Assembly (NCBI RefSeq): GCF_900104055.1
Contig: NZ_FNJQ01000022.1
Coordinates: forward strand, 1-62,815
Source: Pseudoselenomonas ruminantium
GTDB lineage: Bacteria > Bacillota > Negativicutes > Selenomonadales > Selenomonadaceae
Direction: 5' to 3'
DNA length: 62,815 nucleotides
In this document: piece by piece, positions 34,886 to 46,340 of the stretch
Position numbering within the stretch: position 1 is the stretch's first letter
Layout of the letters: every line of letters starts with the position of its first letter
Translations under genes and position numbers: made by a program
Notes under the pieces: generated by a model
Told to the model about the DNA's origin: nothing
The model's input: the letters and a program-made list of their open reading frames with translations, nothing else
Databases searched by the model: none

Positions 34886-35076
34886 GTGTTTCTCCTCTTA
34901 TAGATGTATAAATTGGTTGGGCCAAAGTCATCTAAGGAGCTTTTGCATTTCTTAGAAATGCCATGCCCAACAACAGGTTGTTAATCCATATAGCATTGTA
35001 ATAGGCGGCAAATACTGCCGCCCTTACAACAACTTCTATCGTTCAGTGGATCTCAACGACCACCAACGGTTTTGAC
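34886..35076 (-). promoter_or_regulatory. Folded leader between adk and infA
   Basis: Three paired elements are visible in transcribed order: GGCGGCA/TGCCGCC with a short loop, AACAAC-CT-GTTGTT, and TTGGGC/GCCCAA (34965-34970 with 34917-34922) closing around GCATTT-CTAAG-AAATGC (34945-34961). No T run follows, so this is not a plain terminator. It may be a protein-binding leader for the infA-rpmJ-rpsM genes. Confidence 0.45.
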
Positions 35077-35721
35077 TCAGCCCTTCAGAACTGCAACGAG
35101 ATCTGCGGTAACTTTGTCAATCGCCTGTCTGCCATCCACTTCCGTATAGAGACCAGCTTTTTGATAGTAATCAATCAGCGGGCGCGTGGAATCTTCGTAT
35201 ACGGAAAGACGGCTTTTCATCGTTTCTTCCGTATCATCAGCACGCTGGAAGAGTTCGCTGCCGCACTCATCGCAGATCCCTTCCGTCTTGGACGGATTGA
35301 ACTTCACGTGATAGGTAGCACCGCACTTCTTGCAGATGCGGCGGCCCACAGCACGCTCGATGAGGTCAGCTGCCGGAACATTGATGTTCAGGACACGCGT
35401 CAGGCTAAGCCCGAGGTCTTCCAGAATACCTTTGAGGGCATCAGCCTGCTCAACGGTACGGGGGAAACCATCGAGGATAAAACCTTTCTTGCAGTCATCT
35501 TTGGCAAGACGCTCACGGACAATGCCGATGGTAACTTCGTCAGGAACGAGTTTGCCAGCGTCCATGCAGGCTTTCGCCTGCTTGCCGAGCTCAGTGCCTT
35601 CCTTTACAGCCGCACGGAACATATCGCCCGTGGAAATGTGAGGAATACCAAACTCTTTGACCAGTTCAGCCGCCTGCGTGCCTTTACCGGCACCCGGGGG
35701 GCCCATTAACAGGATATGCAT
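35077..35721 (-). CDS. adk: Adenylate kinase (zinc-LID form)
   Basis: It interconverts ATP + AMP and 2 ADP. It has 214 residues. The P-loop is [10 protein letters not shown] at 7-16, and the long LID carries a four-cysteine zinc site in CKKCGATYH and CDECG, typical of Gram-positives. [10 protein letters not shown] is the usual nucleotide-binding motif. It follows secY by 16 bp in the spc run. Confidence 0.97.
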   Translation of the reverse strand: MHILLMGPPGAGKGTQAAELVKEFGIPHISTGDMFRAAVKEGTELGKQAKACMDAGKLVPDEVTIGIVRERLAKDDCKKGFILDGFPRTVEQADALKGILEDLGLSLTRVLNINVPAADLIERAVGRRICKKCGATYHVKFNPSKTEGICDECGSELFQRADDTEETMKSRLSVYEDSTRPLIDYYQKAGLYTEVDGRQAIDKVTADLVAVLKG

Positions 35722-35737
35722 AATGTTTGCCTCCTTA

Positions 35738-36994
35738 TTATTTCATGAACCCTTCGTAGTGGCGCATAACAATCATGGCTTCAATCTGCTTCATGGTCTG
35801 TAAGGCAACGCCCACGACAATCAGCAGGGCTGTACCGCCAAAGTATACACCCTGAATATTAGTAGCGGCTGCTACCATATTCGGCAGTACGGCAATGAAA
35901 GCCAGGAAAATCGAGCCAGCAAGCGTGATACGAGTCATGACATGATCTAAATAATCTGCCGTTGGCTGTCCCGGACGGATGCCCGGGATGAAACCACCGT
36001 ATTTTTTCAGATTCTCTGCCATATCCGATATCTTTACAGTAACCGCAGTATAGAAGTAGGTAAAGAAGATTATCATGCCTACATATAATGTAGTCTGTAA
36101 CGGTTTACCCCACTCCAGATAACTGGCAACGGTCTTTACCCAGGGAATCTCAATGAACTGGGCAATGGTTACTGGAAACATCAGCACGGATGACGCAAAG
36201 ATAATTGGGATTACGCCCGCCTGATTGACTTTCAGGGGAATGTGGCTGGAATGACCACCATAGGTGCCACGAGCACCAACCCGTTTCGTATAGGAAATGG
36301 GAATGCGGCGGAAGCCGTTTTCCACGTGTACTACGAATACCACCATCGCGATGGCGATGAGGGCAAACATGAACACGGAGAAGTAGCTGATCGTACCAGC
36401 CTGGACGTAATGATAGATGGTGCCGATGTTCTTCGGCAAAGCTGCTACGATACCAGCGAAGATGATAAGGGAAATACCATTACCAACACCGTTGGCCGTA
36501 ATCTGCTCACCGAGCCACATCAGGAACACCGTACCCGCCGTCAAGGTGATCGCAATGATCAGGATGTTGACGGGACTTGGATTTAAGATAGCTGCCTTCA
36601 GGCCGATGGACATGCCAATTGCCTGAAGGAAAGCCAATACTACCGTGAGGTAGCGGGTAACCTGGGTGGTCTTCTTATGTCCTTCCTGACCTTCTTTGGA
36701 CCATTGCTCCAATGTGGGAATTACCACATTCAGCAGCTGAATGATAATCGCCGCATTGATGTAAGGAGTAATGGACATCGCGAAGATGGAGAACTTACTG
36801 AAAGCACCACCCGAGAAGAGATCTAACAGACCAAAGAGGTTGCCGTTTGCGAACAACTGCTCAATCGCTGTCGGGTCAACCCCCGGAACGGGGATATGAG
36901 TCCCCATCCGGAAGATGGCAAACATAATCAAAGTAAAGGTTATTTTCTGCCTAAGCTCCGGAATTTTCCATACGTTGCCAAGGGCTGAAAGCAC
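35738..36994 (-). CDS. secY: Protein translocase subunit SecY
   Basis: The central channel of the Sec translocon, an integral membrane protein of 418 residues with ten predicted segments. The plug and first loop read [11 protein letters not shown]; the loop [20 protein letters not shown] and the C-terminal MRHYEGFMK are characteristic. The start codon is GTG after GAGGTGA. It starts one base after rplO, so coupled translation is likely. Confidence 0.97.
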   Translation of the reverse strand: MLSALGNVWKIPELRQKITFTLIMFAIFRMGTHIPVPGVDPTAIEQLFANGNLFGLLDLFSGGAFSKFSIFAMSITPYINAAIIIQLLNVVIPTLEQWSKEGQEGHKKTTQVTRYLTVVLAFLQAIGMSIGLKAAILNPSPVNILIIAITLTAGTVFLMWLGEQITANGVGNGISLIIFAGIVAALPKNIGTIYHYVQAGTISYFSVFMFALIAIAMVVFVVHVENGFRRIPISYTKRVGARGTYGGHSSHIPLKVNQAGVIPIIFASSVLMFPVTIAQFIEIPWVKTVASYLEWGKPLQTTLYVGMIIFFTYFYTAVTVKISDMAENLKKYGGFIPGIRPGQPTADYLDHVMTRITLAGSIFLAFIAVLPNMVAAATNIQGVYFGGTALLIVVGVALQTMKQIEAMIVMRHYEGFMK

Positions 36995-36995
36995 C

Positions 36996-37445
36996 TTACT
37001 TCACCTCAATTTTCTCGATCTGGCCGCCTGCAGCGGTGATCTTCTCTTCAGCGGACTTCGTGAAGCCGTTAGCGCGAACCGTCAGCTTCTTCGTCAGTTC
37101 GCCGTTGCCGAGAATGCGGATACCATCCTGAACGTTCTTCAGGATGCCTGCTTCAACGAGAACAACGGGATCAACCGTCGTGCCGTCTTCGAAGCGGTTC
37201 AGGGATTCAACATTCACTTCAGCGAAGGTCTTAGCCCAGATATTCTTGAAACCGCGCTTCGGGAGACGACGGTACAGAGGCATCTGGCCACCTTCGAAAC
37301 CCGTGCGAACGCCGCCGCCGCTGCGGGAGTTCTGGCCTTTCATGCCCTTACCGGAAGTCTTGCCGTTACCGGAACCCAGACCGCGACCTACACGGTTGCG
37401 AACCTTGCGGGAACCAGCTGCTGGCTGTAATTCATGTAATTTCAT
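36996..37445 (-). CDS. rplO: Ribosomal protein L15
   Basis: Late-assembling large-subunit protein of 149 residues, with a glycine- and arginine-rich N-terminus ([19 protein letters not shown]) that reaches into 23S rRNA. AGGAGG precedes the ATG. It lies between rpmD and secY as usual. Confidence 0.97.
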   Translation of the reverse strand: MKLHELQPAAGSRKVRNRVGRGLGSGNGKTSGKGMKGQNSRSGGGVRTGFEGGQMPLYRRLPKRGFKNIWAKTFAEVNVESLNRFEDGTTVDPVVLVEAGILKNVQDGIRILGNGELTKKLTVRANGFTKSAEEKITAAGGQIEKIEVK

Positions 37446-37469
37446 CTGCGTGCACCTCCTGTTCTTATC

Positions 37470-37655
37470 TTATTCTGCGATTTTTTCTACGGTAATCAGA
37501 TGCTCTACTTTGTGGAGCTGACCGCGGATAGCCGGGTTGTCCGGCAGTTCAACAACGGAGTTGAGCTTGCGCAGGCCAAGAGAACGAACAGTCTTGCGCT
37601 GCGTTTCGGGACGGCCGATCAGGCTTCTTTTAAGAGTTACTTTAATTTTTGCCAT
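37470..37655 (-). CDS. rpmD: Ribosomal protein L30
   Basis: Small large-subunit protein of 61 residues with the family core [26 protein letters not shown] precedes the ATG. It lies between rpsE and rplO. Confidence 0.97.
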   Translation of the reverse strand: MAKIKVTLKRSLIGRPETQRKTVRSLGLRKLNSVVELPDNPAIRGQLHKVEHLITVEKIAE

Positions 37656-37668
37656 TGTCGTGCCCTCC

Positions 37669-38175
37669 TTAACCTAAGATTTCCTGAACCGTCTTGCCAC
37701 GGAGTTCAGCAACCGTCTCAGCACGCTTGAGGGCCTTGAGGCCTTCCATCGTAGCGCGTACCATGTTGTTCGGGTTGGAAGAACCCAGAGACTTGGTCAG
37801 AATGTCGTGGATACCAGCCAGTTCCAGTACGGCACGAGCCGGACCGCCAGCGATGACACCAGTACCTTTGGCAGCCGGCTTCATCATAACCTTACCAGCA
37901 CCGAAGATGCCGAGCATCTCGTGCGGGATCGTACGACCGTCGAAGAGTGCAACCTCGATGAGGTTCTTCTTTGCATCTTCAACACCTTTGCGGATAGCTT
38001 CGGGAACCTCAGCAGCTTTGCCGAGACCTACGCCAACCTTGCCCTTCTTGTTGCCAACAACAACGAGAGCACTGAACGAGAAACGACGGCCGCCCTTGAC
38101 GACTTTCGCAACTCGATTTATGTATACAACTTTCTCCTCGAACTCTGGAGTTTCGTTGTCCATATTTCTAGCCAT
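37669..38175 (-). CDS. rpsE: Ribosomal protein S5
   Basis: 30S protein affecting decoding accuracy and mRNA unwinding. It has 168 residues. The dsRNA-binding-like N-terminal domain has [20 protein letters not shown]; the region where spectinomycin-resistance changes arise (KVVKGGRR) looks wild type. It is followed by rpmD after 13 bp. Confidence 0.97.
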   Translation of the reverse strand: MARNMDNETPEFEEKVVYINRVAKVVKGGRRFSFSALVVVGNKKGKVGVGLGKAAEVPEAIRKGVEDAKKNLIEVALFDGRTIPHEMLGIFGAGKVMMKPAAKGTGVIAGGPARAVLELAGIHDILTKSLGSSNPNNMVRATMEGLKALKRAETVAELRGKTVQEILG

Positions 38176-38202
38176 TCATTTACCTCCTTCAGTATTGATG
38201 AT

Positions 38203-38562
38203 TTAGAACTTCAGACCTGCTTCGCGAGCAGCTTCAGCCAGAGCAGCCACACGGCCATGGTACACATAACCGCCACGGTCGAAAACGACTTCGCTGATGC
38301 CCTTTTCGAGAGCACGCTTAGCAACTTCAGCACCGATAGCCTTAGCTGCTTCGATGTTGCCGCCGTAGTTTTCAAAACCCTTGTCCTGAGTGCTTGCGGA
38401 AACGAGCGTTACGCCCTTTTCATCATCAATGACCTGAGCATAAATGTTTGCCAGGCTGCGATATACGTTGAGGCGCGGACGAGCTGCCGTACCTGCGATA
38501 TGGTTGCGGACACGCAGATGACGTTTCTGACGTGCCTTGTTTTTATCTGCTTTAACCAGCAC
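38203..38562 (-). CDS. rplR: Ribosomal protein L18
   Basis: It binds 5S rRNA. It has 119 residues with the basic start [16 protein letters not shown] and the end [20 protein letters not shown]. The start is GTG (38562) after AAGGAG. It lies between rplF and rpsE. Confidence 0.97.
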   Translation of the reverse strand: MLVKADKNKARQKRHLRVRNHIAGTAARPRLNVYRSLANIYAQVIDDEKGVTLVSASTQDKGFENYGGNIEAAKAIGAEVAKRALEKGISEVVFDRGGYVYHGRVAALAEAAREAGLKF

Positions 38563-38592
38563 AGAGATTCACTCCTTTCTCGAATCAGTTCC

Positions 38593-39144
38593 TTATTTCT
38601 TGCCCTTAGCGCCAGCTTTACCTTCTTTACGACGGATATGCTCGCCAGCGTATTTGATACCCTTGCCTTTGTACGGTTCGGGTTCACGGAAGCTGCGGAT
38701 TTCAGCGGCAATCTGGCCGACAACTTCTTTGTCGATACCAGAAACCGTGATAGCGTTCGCAGAGGGGCATTCGAACTTGATGCCCTGCGGCGGCTCAACA
38801 ACTACCGGATGGGAGAAACCAAGGGACAGGTTCAGCGCGTTGCCCTTGAGCTGAGCACGGTAGCCGACACCATTGATTTCGAGGTTCTTGGAGAAACCTT
38901 CCGTAACACCAACAACCATGTTGTTGATGAGCGTACGGGAAAGACCATGGAGAGATCTGTGCGTCTTATCGTCGGAGGGGCGTTCTACTTTCAGAACGTT
39001 ACCTTCAACGGTTATTTTCATTTCCGAGCTAATCTGGCGGGAAAGTTCACCTTTCGGGCCTTTAACACTTACCAAATTGTCATCGCCAACAGTGACGGTT
39101 ACGTTTGCTGGGATTTCAATCGGTGCATTACCAATTCTTGACAT
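38593..39144 (-). CDS. rplF: Ribosomal protein L6
   Basis: Large-subunit protein near the factor-binding site. It has 183 residues in two homologous domains and ends [19 protein letters not shown]. The start [12 protein letters not shown] is canonical. AGGAGG lies upstream. Confidence 0.97.
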   Translation of the reverse strand: MSRIGNAPIEIPANVTVTVGDDNLVSVKGPKGELSRQISSEMKITVEGNVLKVERPSDDKTHRSLHGLSRTLINNMVVGVTEGFSKNLEINGVGYRAQLKGNALNLSLGFSHPVVVEPPQGIKFECPSANAITVSGIDKEVVGQIAAEIRSFREPEPYKGKGIKYAGEHIRRKEGKAGAKGKK

Positions 39145-39170
39145 CTGTACACCTCCTGACTACTTTTCGA

Positions 39171-39569
39171 TTACCAAACGTATGCAACAACTTCGCCGCC
39201 AAGACCAGCTTTGCGAGCCTGCTTGTCGCTCATGATGCCCTTGGAAGTGGAGATGATTGCGATGCCGAGGCCGCCCAGAACACGCGGAAGTTCGCTCTTC
39301 TTTGCGTACTGACGAAGACCAGGCTTGGAAATACGTTTGATACCGGAAATAACCTTCTCACGGTTCGGGCCGTATTTGAGGGAAACAGAGATCATGCCCT
39401 GCTTGCCATCTTCAGTGAAGGTGTAGTCCTTGATGAAACCCTCTTCCTTCAGAACTTCGGCGATAGCCGTCTTGATCTTGGAACCCGGGATTTCAACACT
39501 TTCGTGGTATACGTTGTTTGCATTGCGCAAACGAGTCAGCATATCTGCAATAGGATCAGTCATTGCCAT
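39171..39569 (-). CDS. rpsH: Ribosomal protein S8
   Basis: 16S-binding protein; in E. coli it represses the spc operon. It has 132 residues, starts [18 protein letters not shown] and ends with [25 protein letters not shown] precedes the ATG. Confidence 0.97.
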   Translation of the reverse strand: MAMTDPIADMLTRLRNANNVYHESVEIPGSKIKTAIAEVLKEEGFIKDYTFTEDGKQGMISVSLKYGPNREKVISGIKRISKPGLRQYAKKSELPRVLGGLGIAIISTSKGIMSDKQARKAGLGGEVVAYVW

Positions 39570-39603
39570 TGAATCGATATCCTCCTTTTACTTTAAATCA
39601 ATC

Positions 39604-39789
39604 TTACCAGCTGGCTTTGGTTACGCCAGGGATAGCGCCTTTGTAGCTCTGCTCACGGAAGCAGATACGGCACATATCGAACTTACGCATATAACCATGC
39701 GGACGGCCGCAAATCTTGCAACGGTTGTAACCGCGAGTGGAGAACTTCGGTTCTTTGCTCCACTTTTCTACCATAGCTTTCTTAGCCAA
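39604..39789 (-). CDS. rpsZ: Ribosomal protein S14, zinc type (type Z)
   Basis: Short 61-residue S14 carrying the zinc site [20 protein letters not shown]; this form is typical of Gram-positive lineages. The start is TTG after AGGAGG. It sits in the standard position between rplE and rpsH. Confidence 0.97.
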   Translation of the reverse strand: MAKKAMVEKWSKEPKFSTRGYNRCKICGRPHGYMRKFDMCRICFREQSYKGAIPGVTKASW

Positions 39790-39803
39790 GTTTCCTTACC
39801 TCC

Positions 39804-40343
<540 letters not shown>

Positions 40344-40363
40344 TTATGCTCCTCCTTTCCTGA

Positions 40364-40696
40364 TTATTTCGTCTGGTCGATAACTTCGCCGCACTTTTTG
40401 CAGGCGCGAACCATCTTGCCATTGACTTCTTTATGAGCAACGCGGGTTGCTTTGGAGCATGCCGGGCAAACCAGCATAACTTTGCAAGCGTGCATGGGCA
40501 TTTCCTTCACCAGGATACCGCCCTGGGGAGCCTTCTGGTTCGGCTTCGTGTGACGCTTAACTTTGTTAACGCCTTCCACAACAACCTTACCGTGCTTGGG
40601 CATAGCCGTGATAACCTTGCCCTGCTTGCCTTTATCTTTGCCGGACAATACAACGACCGTATCGCCCTTCTTAACGTTCATCTTAACGAATGCCAA
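40364..40696 (-). CDS. rplX: Ribosomal protein L24 (with zinc-ribbon-like tail)
   Basis: Assembly-initiator protein of the large subunit, 110 residues. The KOW motif is in [20 protein letters not shown]. The C-terminal [14 protein letters not shown] and RACKKCGEV carry four cysteines and could hold zinc. The start is taken as TTG 40696, seven bases after AGGAGG; an ATG five codons in is less well placed. Confidence 0.96.
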   Translation of the reverse strand: MAFVKMNVKKGDTVVVLSGKDKGKQGKVITAMPKHGKVVVEGVNKVKRHTKPNQKAPQGGILVKEMPMHACKVMLVCPACSKATRVAHKEVNGKMVRACKKCGEVIDQTK

Positions 40697-40714
40697 AATC
40701 GCACCTCCTCACAA

Positions 40715-41083
40715 TTAAAGTACTTCAGGAGCCAGGGAAACGATCTTCATGAAGTCTTTATCGCGAAGTTCTCTAGCTACCGGTCCGAAGATACGCGTAC
40801 CTTTCGGAGTCTTGTCTTCTTTGATGATAACTGCGGCGTTTTCATCGAAACGGATATAGGAACCGTCTGCACGGCGCAGGCCTTTCACGCTGCGAACGAC
40901 AACTGCCTTAACGACATCGCCCTTCTTCACCGTGCCACCCGGAGCAGCGGATTTAACTGCAGCTACGATAATGTCACCAATGTTGGCATACTTGCGGTAA
41001 GAACCACCGAGAACACGGATGCACATGATTTCTTTTGCACCAGTGTTGTCGCCAACCTGCAGGATTGTTTGCTGTTGGATCAT
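40715..41083 (-). CDS. rplN: Ribosomal protein L14
   Basis: Forms an inter-subunit bridge. It has 122 residues, starts [19 protein letters not shown] and contains [25 protein letters not shown] precedes the ATG. Confidence 0.97.
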   Translation of the reverse strand: MIQQQTILQVGDNTGAKEIMCIRVLGGSYRKYANIGDIIVAAVKSAAPGGTVKKGDVVKAVVVRSVKGLRRADGSYIRFDENAAVIIKEDKTPKGTRIFGPVARELRDKDFMKIVSLAPEVL

Positions 41084-41112
41084 TGTTGGACCTCCTTCTT
41101 CTTAATTTTGGC

Positions 41113-41370
41113 TTATTTAGCGCGTTCGATAACTTCCACAACTCTCCAACGCTTTGTCTTGGACAGCGGGCGAGTTTCCATCAGGGAAACCTTGTCGCCT
41201 ACGTGAGCATCGTTCTTCTCATCGTGAGCATGGAATTTAACCGTTCTCTTAACCGGCTTCTTGTAGAGCTTGTGCTGTTCGAGCTCTTCAACTGCTACAA
41301 CAACCGTTTTATCCATCTTGTCGGAAATGACTTTACCGACTTTAACTTTACGTACGTTTCTTTCGCTCAT
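41113..41370 (-). CDS. rpsQ: Ribosomal protein S17
   Basis: Primary 16S-binding OB-fold protein of 85 residues, with [19 protein letters not shown] and [18 protein letters not shown]. The start at 41370 has AGGAGG seven bases upstream; the longer frame to 41394 overlaps that site and is rejected. Confidence 0.96.
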   Translation of the reverse strand: MSERNVRKVKVGKVISDKMDKTVVVAVEELEQHKLYKKPVKRTVKFHAHDEKNDAHVGDKVSLMETRPLSKTKRWRVVEVIERAK

Positions 41371-41406
41371 TAGGGAGCCTCCTTCCTTCTGCATATCAGT
41401 GTGCGA

Positions 41407-41601
41407 TTAGGCCTTCAGTTCGGCTTCGCGCTGGATCGTCTTAATACGGGCGATCGTCTTCTTTACTTCTTTGATACGCATCGGGTTCTCGAGCTGGCCA
41501 GTAGCGAGCTGGAAACGGAGGTTGAACAGTTCCTCTTTGAGCGAAGTAAGTTTCTGGTTAAGCTCATCAGCGCTCATTTCACGGATTTCATTAACCTTCA
41601 T
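41407..41601 (-). CDS. rpmC: Ribosomal protein L29
   Basis: A 64-residue two-helix protein at the exit tunnel rim, near the docking site for trigger factor and SRP. It starts [18 protein letters not shown]. It overlaps the end of rplP by 11 bp. Confidence 0.96.
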   Translation of the reverse strand: MKVNEIREMSADELNQKLTSLKEELFNLRFQLATGQLENPMRIKEVKKTIARIKTIQREAELKA

Positions 41602-42034
41602 TTACTTCACCGCCCTCTGCTTTAACATCTTCTTTAACAACGAACTTCGTCTTGATCGGCAGCTTGTGGCCTGCAAGACGCATTGCTTCCTGAGCAACTT
41701 CACGGGATACGCCGTCCATTTCGAACAGAACGCGGCCCGGCTTAACTACAGCTACCCAGTACTCCGGCGAACCTTTACCGGAACCCATGCGGGTTTCAGC
41801 CGGTTTTGCCGTTACCGGCTTATCCGGGAAAATTTTGATCCAAACCTGACCGCCACGTTTGATGTAACGGGTCATTGCGATACGAGCAGCCTCGATCTGA
41901 CGGTTCGTGATCCAAGCGGGTTCCAGAGCAACCAGACCATATTCACCATGGCTAACGGTGTTGCCGCGATGAGCCTTGCCCTTCATACGGCCACGGAACT
42001 GCTTACGATATTTAACTCTCTTTGGTAATAACAT
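41591..42034 (-). CDS. rplP: Ribosomal protein L16
   Basis: Near the A site and 5S rRNA. It has 147 residues, starts [20 protein letters not shown] and contains [19 protein letters not shown]. Its ATG shares one base with the rpsC stop, a coupling signal. Confidence 0.97.
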   Translation of the reverse strand: MLLPKRVKYRKQFRGRMKGKAHRGNTVSHGEYGLVALEPAWITNRQIEAARIAMTRYIKRGGQVWIKIFPDKPVTAKPAETRMGSGKGSPEYWVAVVKPGRVLFEMDGVSREVAQEAMRLAGHKLPIKTKFVVKEDVKAEGGEVNEG

Positions 42035-42702
42035 TAAGCTTCGCTCCCTTCAGCTACAGCCTGACGCTGCTTTCTTTCCGGAAGAACTTCACCCTTGAAG
42101 ATCCATACTTTTACGCCGATACGGCCATAAGTCGTATGTGCCTCTGCCGTACCGTAGTCGATATCAGCGCGAAGCGTGTGCAGAGGAATGCTGCCTTCAC
42201 GATAAGCTTCCTTACGAGCAATTTCGGCACCGCCAAGACGGCCGCTCAGAGCAACCTTGATACCCTTGGCGCCAAGACGCATCGTACGGCCAACAGCCTG
42301 CTTCATAGCGCGGCGGAAAGCGATACGGCGTTCGAGCTGCTGAGCGATGTTTTCAGCAACCAGCGTTGCATCCATATCCGGCTGCTTGATTTCAGCGATA
42401 TTGATGTCAACCTTCTTTTCCGTGTACTTCTTCAGACCTTCTTTGATCTGTTCGATACCGGAACCACCGCGACCGATTACCATACCCGGTTTAGCCGTGT
42501 GAATCGTGATCTTGAGGCGGTTCTTGCTACGCTCCGTCTCAATGCGAGAAACACCAGCTGCCTGAAGGCTCTGCTTCAGATAATCGCGGATTTTAATATC
42601 TTCATGCAGGTTATCTGCAAAATCTTTGTCTGCATACCACTTAGCATCCCAAGTCTTGACGATGCCAAGACGAATACCATGCGGATTTACTTTCTGACCC
42701 AA
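42034..42702 (-). CDS. rpsC: Ribosomal protein S3
   Basis: Lines the mRNA entry tunnel. It has 222 residues with a KH domain ([16 protein letters not shown]) and a C-terminal domain with [13 protein letters not shown]. The start is TTG after AGGAGG and gives [13 protein letters not shown]. Confidence 0.97.
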   Translation of the reverse strand: MGQKVNPHGIRLGIVKTWDAKWYADKDFADNLHEDIKIRDYLKQSLQAAGVSRIETERSKNRLKITIHTAKPGMVIGRGGSGIEQIKEGLKKYTEKKVDINIAEIKQPDMDATLVAENIAQQLERRIAFRRAMKQAVGRTMRLGAKGIKVALSGRLGGAEIARKEAYREGSIPLHTLRADIDYGTAEAHTTYGRIGVKVWIFKGEVLPERKQRQAVAEGSEA

Positions 42703-42718
42703 TCCGTTTCCCTCCTTC

Positions 42719-43054
42719 TTAGTTCTTCTCGTCTACGACGATGGTTACATGGGACGTGCGCTTCAAAATCTTGAAGGCCTGCCCACGGGAACGCGGATGG
42801 ATGCGTTTCATCGTTGGGCCGTCATCAGCGAAAGCCGTCTTGATGACGAGCTTGTCAACGTCCATATCATAATTGTTCTCAGCGTTTGCTACAGCAGAAC
42901 GCAGAACTTTTTCAACTACTACAGCGCCAGCTTTCGGCGTGAATTTCAGGATCGCAAAGGCCTCTGCGACGTTCTTGCCACGGATGAGATCCAGGACAAC
43001 ACGAACTTTGCGCGGAGTGATGCGAACGAACTTAGCTACTGCTTTAGATTCCAC
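42719..43054 (-). CDS. rplV: Ribosomal protein L22
   Basis: Its hairpin narrows the exit tunnel and is a macrolide-resistance site. It has 111 residues with [17 protein letters not shown] and the loop [17 protein letters not shown], without visible insertion or deletion. The start is GTG after GGAG. Confidence 0.97.
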   Translation of the reverse strand: MESKAVAKFVRITPRKVRVVLDLIRGKNVAEAFAILKFTPKAGAVVVEKVLRSAVANAENNYDMDVDKLVIKTAFADDGPTMKRIHPRSRGQAFKILKRTSHVTIVVDEKN

Positions 43055-43075
43055 AAGGATTCTCCTTTCGCAAAA

Positions 43076-43357
43076 TTACTTGAGTCCGGTCTTGCGCTCT
43101 TCACCAGCATGACCTTTGAAGGTACGGGTGGGAGCGAACTCACCGAGTTTGTGGCCAACCATGTCTTCCGTTACATAAACGGGAACATGCTTGCGGCCAT
43201 CATGAACAGCAATCGTATGACCTACGAAGTCCGGGAAAATCGTGGAGCTTCTGGACCAGGTCTTTACAACTTTTTTATCGTTAGCTTCGTTGAGAGCCGT
43301 GATTTTCTTCATGAGGCTTTCTGCAACGAAAGGTCCCTTTTTAATAGATCTTGACAA
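43076..43357 (-). CDS. rpsS: Ribosomal protein S19
   Basis: 30S head protein of 93 residues: [19 protein letters not shown] and the basic ARTF-type end [18 protein letters not shown]. The start is TTG after GGAGG. Confidence 0.97.
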   Translation of the reverse strand: MSRSIKKGPFVAESLMKKITALNEANDKKVVKTWSRSSTIFPDFVGHTIAVHDGRKHVPVYVTEDMVGHKLGEFAPTRTFKGHAGEERKTGLK

Positions 43358-43409
43358 AGTGTATCCTCCTTCCGTCAGGCGGCTTTATGCTGCCTGCCCG
43401 ATTCTATGA

Positions 43410-44237
43410 TTATTTCGTGCGGCCTCTGACGATGAGACGATCGGAAGCTTTCTTGCGACGAGTCTTGGCACCCATAGCGCATTTGCCCCACTTCGTAACA
43501 GGGTTCTTGCGGCCAACAGGGCTGCGGCCTTCACCACCACCATGCGGATGGTCGTTCGGGTTCATAGCAGTACCGCGGTTCTCCGGACGAACGCCCAGCC
43601 AACGGTTACGGCCAGCCTTACCAATCGTAATGTTTTCATGCTCCAGGTTGCCAACTTCACCGATGGTTGCACGGCAGTTGATATGCACCTTGCGAAGTTC
43701 GCCAGACGGCATACGGAGGAGTGCGTAATCGCCTTCCTTTGCCATGAGCTGAGCAGAAGTACCAGCACTGCGAACCAGCTGGGCACCCTTGCCAATCTTC
43801 AGCTCTACGTTGTGGATCGTCGTACCAACGGGGATGTTCTTCAAAGGCAGGGCATTACCAACCTTGATATCGGAATCCGGACCGGATACAACTTTATCGC
43901 CGACTTTCAGACCGTTCGGAGCGAGGATGTAGCGCTTTTCACCATCAACATAGTTGAGGAGAGCGATACGTGCGCTGCGGTTCGGGTCATATTCGATGGT
44001 AGCCACGCGAGCGGGGATACCGTCCTTGTTGCGCTTGAAGTCGATTACACGATACAGACGCTTGTGGCCGCCGCCCTGATGGCGAACGGTCAGTTTGCCC
44101 TGCTGGTTGCGGCCGCCTTTTTTCACCAGGCGCTCAGTCAGGGATTTTTCAGGTTTGCTTGCCGTAATTTCGTCGAAAGAAGCGACGGTCATGAAACGGC
44201 GACCTGCAGAGTAAGGTTTAAAACTCTTTACTGCCAC
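43410..44237 (-). CDS. rplB: Ribosomal protein L2
   Basis: Conserved protein next to the peptidyl-transferase centre. It has 275 residues with [19 protein letters not shown] and the loop [19 protein letters not shown] containing the conserved His. The start is GTG after AAGGAGG. Confidence 0.98.
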   Translation of the reverse strand: MAVKSFKPYSAGRRFMTVASFDEITASKPEKSLTERLVKKGGRNQQGKLTVRHQGGGHKRLYRVIDFKRNKDGIPARVATIEYDPNRSARIALLNYVDGEKRYILAPNGLKVGDKVVSGPDSDIKVGNALPLKNIPVGTTIHNVELKIGKGAQLVRSAGTSAQLMAKEGDYALLRMPSGELRKVHINCRATIGEVGNLEHENITIGKAGRNRWLGVRPENRGTAMNPNDHPHGGGEGRSPVGRKNPVTKWGKCAMGAKTRRKKASDRLIVRGRTK

Positions 44238-44260
44238 TTAAATTTCCTCCTTGCAAGGGT

Positions 44261-44542
44261 TTACGCTTCGAAAAGCTCAATGCTGTCGCCAGCAGCGAGT
44301 TTCACGATAGCCTTTTTATAATCAGCGCGCTTGCCAACGTTGCGGCCCATGCGCTTCGTTTTGCCAAGTACGTTAACCGTATTGACCTTTTCAACTTTTA
44401 CGTTGAAGATTTCAGCAACTGCTTTAGCAATTTCAATCTTGTTGGCTGCTTTCGCCACAACGAAGACGTATTTGCCTTCAGCCATGAGCTGAGTCGTTCT
44501 TTCCGTAATCAGCGGACGGATCAGGATATCACGTGCTTCCAT
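44261..44542 (-). CDS. rplW: Ribosomal protein L23
   Basis: Docking site for trigger factor and SRP at the tunnel exit. It has 93 residues, starts [19 protein letters not shown] and has the flexible loop [18 protein letters not shown]. It overlaps rplD by one base. Confidence 0.97.
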   Translation of the reverse strand: MEARDILIRPLITERTTQLMAEGKYVFVVAKAANKIEIAKAVAEIFNVKVEKVNTVNVLGKTKRMGRNVGKRADYKKAIVKLAAGDSIELFEA

Positions 44543-45165
44543 TATGCGAATACCTCCTCGATACGGGTAACGGCATCCTTCGTGATGAACAGCTTGTCAT
44601 GATTCAGGATATCATGAACATTGAGGCCCATCATGCTGATTGCCTTCACACCCGGAATATTGCGTGCAGACTTTTCTACGTTTTCTGCTTCATCTGCAGT
44701 GATAAGGAGAGCCTTCTTCTCAACGGAGAAATCGCTCATCATCTTAACAACCTGCTTCGTCTTAGCAGCTTCGAATTCGAGGCTGTCGAGAACTACCAGT
44801 TCGCCATTCTTCACTTTATCGGAGAGAGCGCACTTGATAGCCAGACGGCGCTGCTTGCGGGGCATGCTGAAAGCATACTTGCGCGGATGCGGACCAAATA
44901 CCGTACCGCCGCCTACCCACAGCGGGCTGCGCGTGGAACCAGCACGAGCACGGCCGGTGCCCTTCTGCTTCCAAGGCTTGCGACCGCCACCGCGGACGAA
45001 GCTTCTCGTCTTCGTAGCATGCGTGCCAAGACGCTGTGCTGCGAGCTGCATAACAACGGCCTGATGGAGAAGACCTGCGTTCATCTCTACGCCGAAGATA
45101 TTGTCATTGAGTTCGATATCGCCAACCTGCTTGTTGGTGATGTCATAAACTGCTACTGTAGCCAT
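44542..45165 (-). CDS. rplD: Ribosomal protein L4
   Basis: Tunnel protein and, in some bacteria, repressor of the S10 operon. It has 207 residues. The extended loop [19 protein letters not shown] is intact. AGGAGG lies upstream of the ATG. Confidence 0.97.
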   Translation of the reverse strand: MATVAVYDITNKQVGDIELNDNIFGVEMNAGLLHQAVVMQLAAQRLGTHATKTRSFVRGGGRKPWKQKGTGRARAGSTRSPLWVGGGTVFGPHPRKYAFSMPRKQRRLAIKCALSDKVKNGELVVLDSLEFEAAKTKQVVKMMSDFSVEKKALLITADEAENVEKSARNIPGVKAISMMGLNVHDILNHDKLFITKDAVTRIEEVFA

Positions 45166-45188
45166 AATTTAGGTTATCCTCCTTCCAA

Positions 45189-45833
45189 TTAGTTTTTGCC
45201 CGGTTTAACGGTGTTCTTAATCACAACGAAGCTCTTCTTCGGGCCCGGAATAGCGCCCTTGATGAGGATCAGGTTGCGGTCTGCATCTACACGGACAACC
45301 GTGAGGCGCTGAACCGTAACGCGTTCGCCACCCATGCGGCCAGGCAGCTTCTTGCCTTTCAGCACGCGTCCGCCAGGACCGGAAATCATCGCACCAGTGG
45401 AACCCGGCTCACGATGAGATTTGGAACCATGGCCCATGGGACCACGAGCAAAGTTGTGACGTTTGATACCGCCGGCAAAACCTTTACCCTTGGAAGTACC
45501 AGTAACATCGACTAACTCGCCTTCGCTAAATATGTCAACGCCGATGGAATCACCGACTTTGTATTCAGAAGGATCCTGAAGACGCATTTCGCGGATAAAC
45601 TTGACCGGCTTAACACCAGCTTTGTCGAAATGGCCCTTCATCGGTTTGTTTACCTTATGTTCTTTAACTTCACCGAAGCCAAGCTGAACAGCGTTGTAAC
45701 CGTCGTTTTCAACCGTCTTGTTCTGGATAACGATGTTGTTGCCAGATTCTACAACAGTAACGGGGACAACCTTGCCCTCTTCCGTGAAGATCTGGGTCAT
45801 GCCCAGTTTTCTACCTAAAATTGCTTTAGACAT
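45189..45833 (-). CDS. rplC: Ribosomal protein L3
   Basis: Early-assembling protein reaching the peptidyl-transferase centre. It has 214 residues with the start [14 protein letters not shown] and the loop [25 protein letters not shown] precedes the ATG. Confidence 0.97.
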   Translation of the reverse strand: MSKAILGRKLGMTQIFTEEGKVVPVTVVESGNNIVIQNKTVENDGYNAVQLGFGEVKEHKVNKPMKGHFDKAGVKPVKFIREMRLQDPSEYKVGDSIGVDIFSEGELVDVTGTSKGKGFAGGIKRHNFARGPMGHGSKSHREPGSTGAMISGPGGRVLKGKKLPGRMGGERVTVQRLTVVRVDADRNLILIKGAIPGPKKSFVVIKNTVKPGKN

Positions 45834-45851
45834 TCATTCCACCTCCTCGGA

Positions 45852-46163
45852 TTATAATTTGATTTCGATGTCTACACCAGCCGGAAGGTCGAGACGCATC
45901 AGTGCATCAACCGTCTTGTTCGTCGGCTGCAGGATGTCGATAAGACGCTTATGAGTTCTCATTTCGAACTGCTCGCGGGAATCCTTATTGACATGCGGGG
46001 AACGCAAAATCGTGTAGATATTTTTCTCCGTCGGCAGTGGAATCGGACCAGATACCATAGCACCAGTCTTCTTTGCAGTATCCACAATCTTTACTGCGCT
46101 CTGATCGAGGGCTTTGTGATCATAAGCCTTCAACCGGATTCTAATCTTTTGGTTCTTAGACAA
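45852..46163 (-). CDS. rpsJ: Ribosomal protein S10
   Basis: 30S protein that also serves as NusE in antitermination. It has 103 residues and starts at TTG 46163, eight bases after AGGAGG, giving [18 protein letters not shown] longer frame reaching 46271 is rejected as it adds 36 unrelated residues. It is the first gene of the S10 operon. Confidence 0.96.
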   Translation of the reverse strand: MSKNQKIRIRLKAYDHKALDQSAVKIVDTAKKTGAMVSGPIPLPTEKNIYTILRSPHVNKDSREQFEMRTHKRLIDILQPTNKTVDALMRLDLPAGVDIEIKL

Positions 46164-46288
46164 TTTGTTTTCCTCCTTATCGTCCGGACTCTTGGCCCAA
46201 ACATTTCTCCGTAACAGTTCCCTCGGACAATGCCGAGCCATCTGCCACGTCATCGCGTTGGGGGGTACCATATTAATTCAAACCTTTA
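46164..46288 (-). promoter_or_regulatory. S10 operon leader
   Basis: The 125 bp before rpsJ hold a CTCGG-N6-CCGAG hairpin (46222-46237) and further short pairings. No convincing promoter was found, so the operon may be read partly through the tuf terminator. It is not clearly the E. coli-type L4 leader. Confidence 0.35.
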
Positions 46289-46318
46289 AATAAGAGCGAC
46301 GCGAGCGCCGCTCTTATT
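46289..46318. terminator. Hairpin terminator between tuf and rpsJ
   Basis: A 10-bp stem AATAAGAGCG/CGCTCTTATT (46289-46298 and 46309-46318), extended by flanking AAACCT/AGGTTT pairing. The minus-strand tail has only a short T run, so some read-through into the S10 operon is plausible. Confidence 0.65.
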
Positions 46319-46340
46319 TTATAGGTTTAATAACTGTAAA

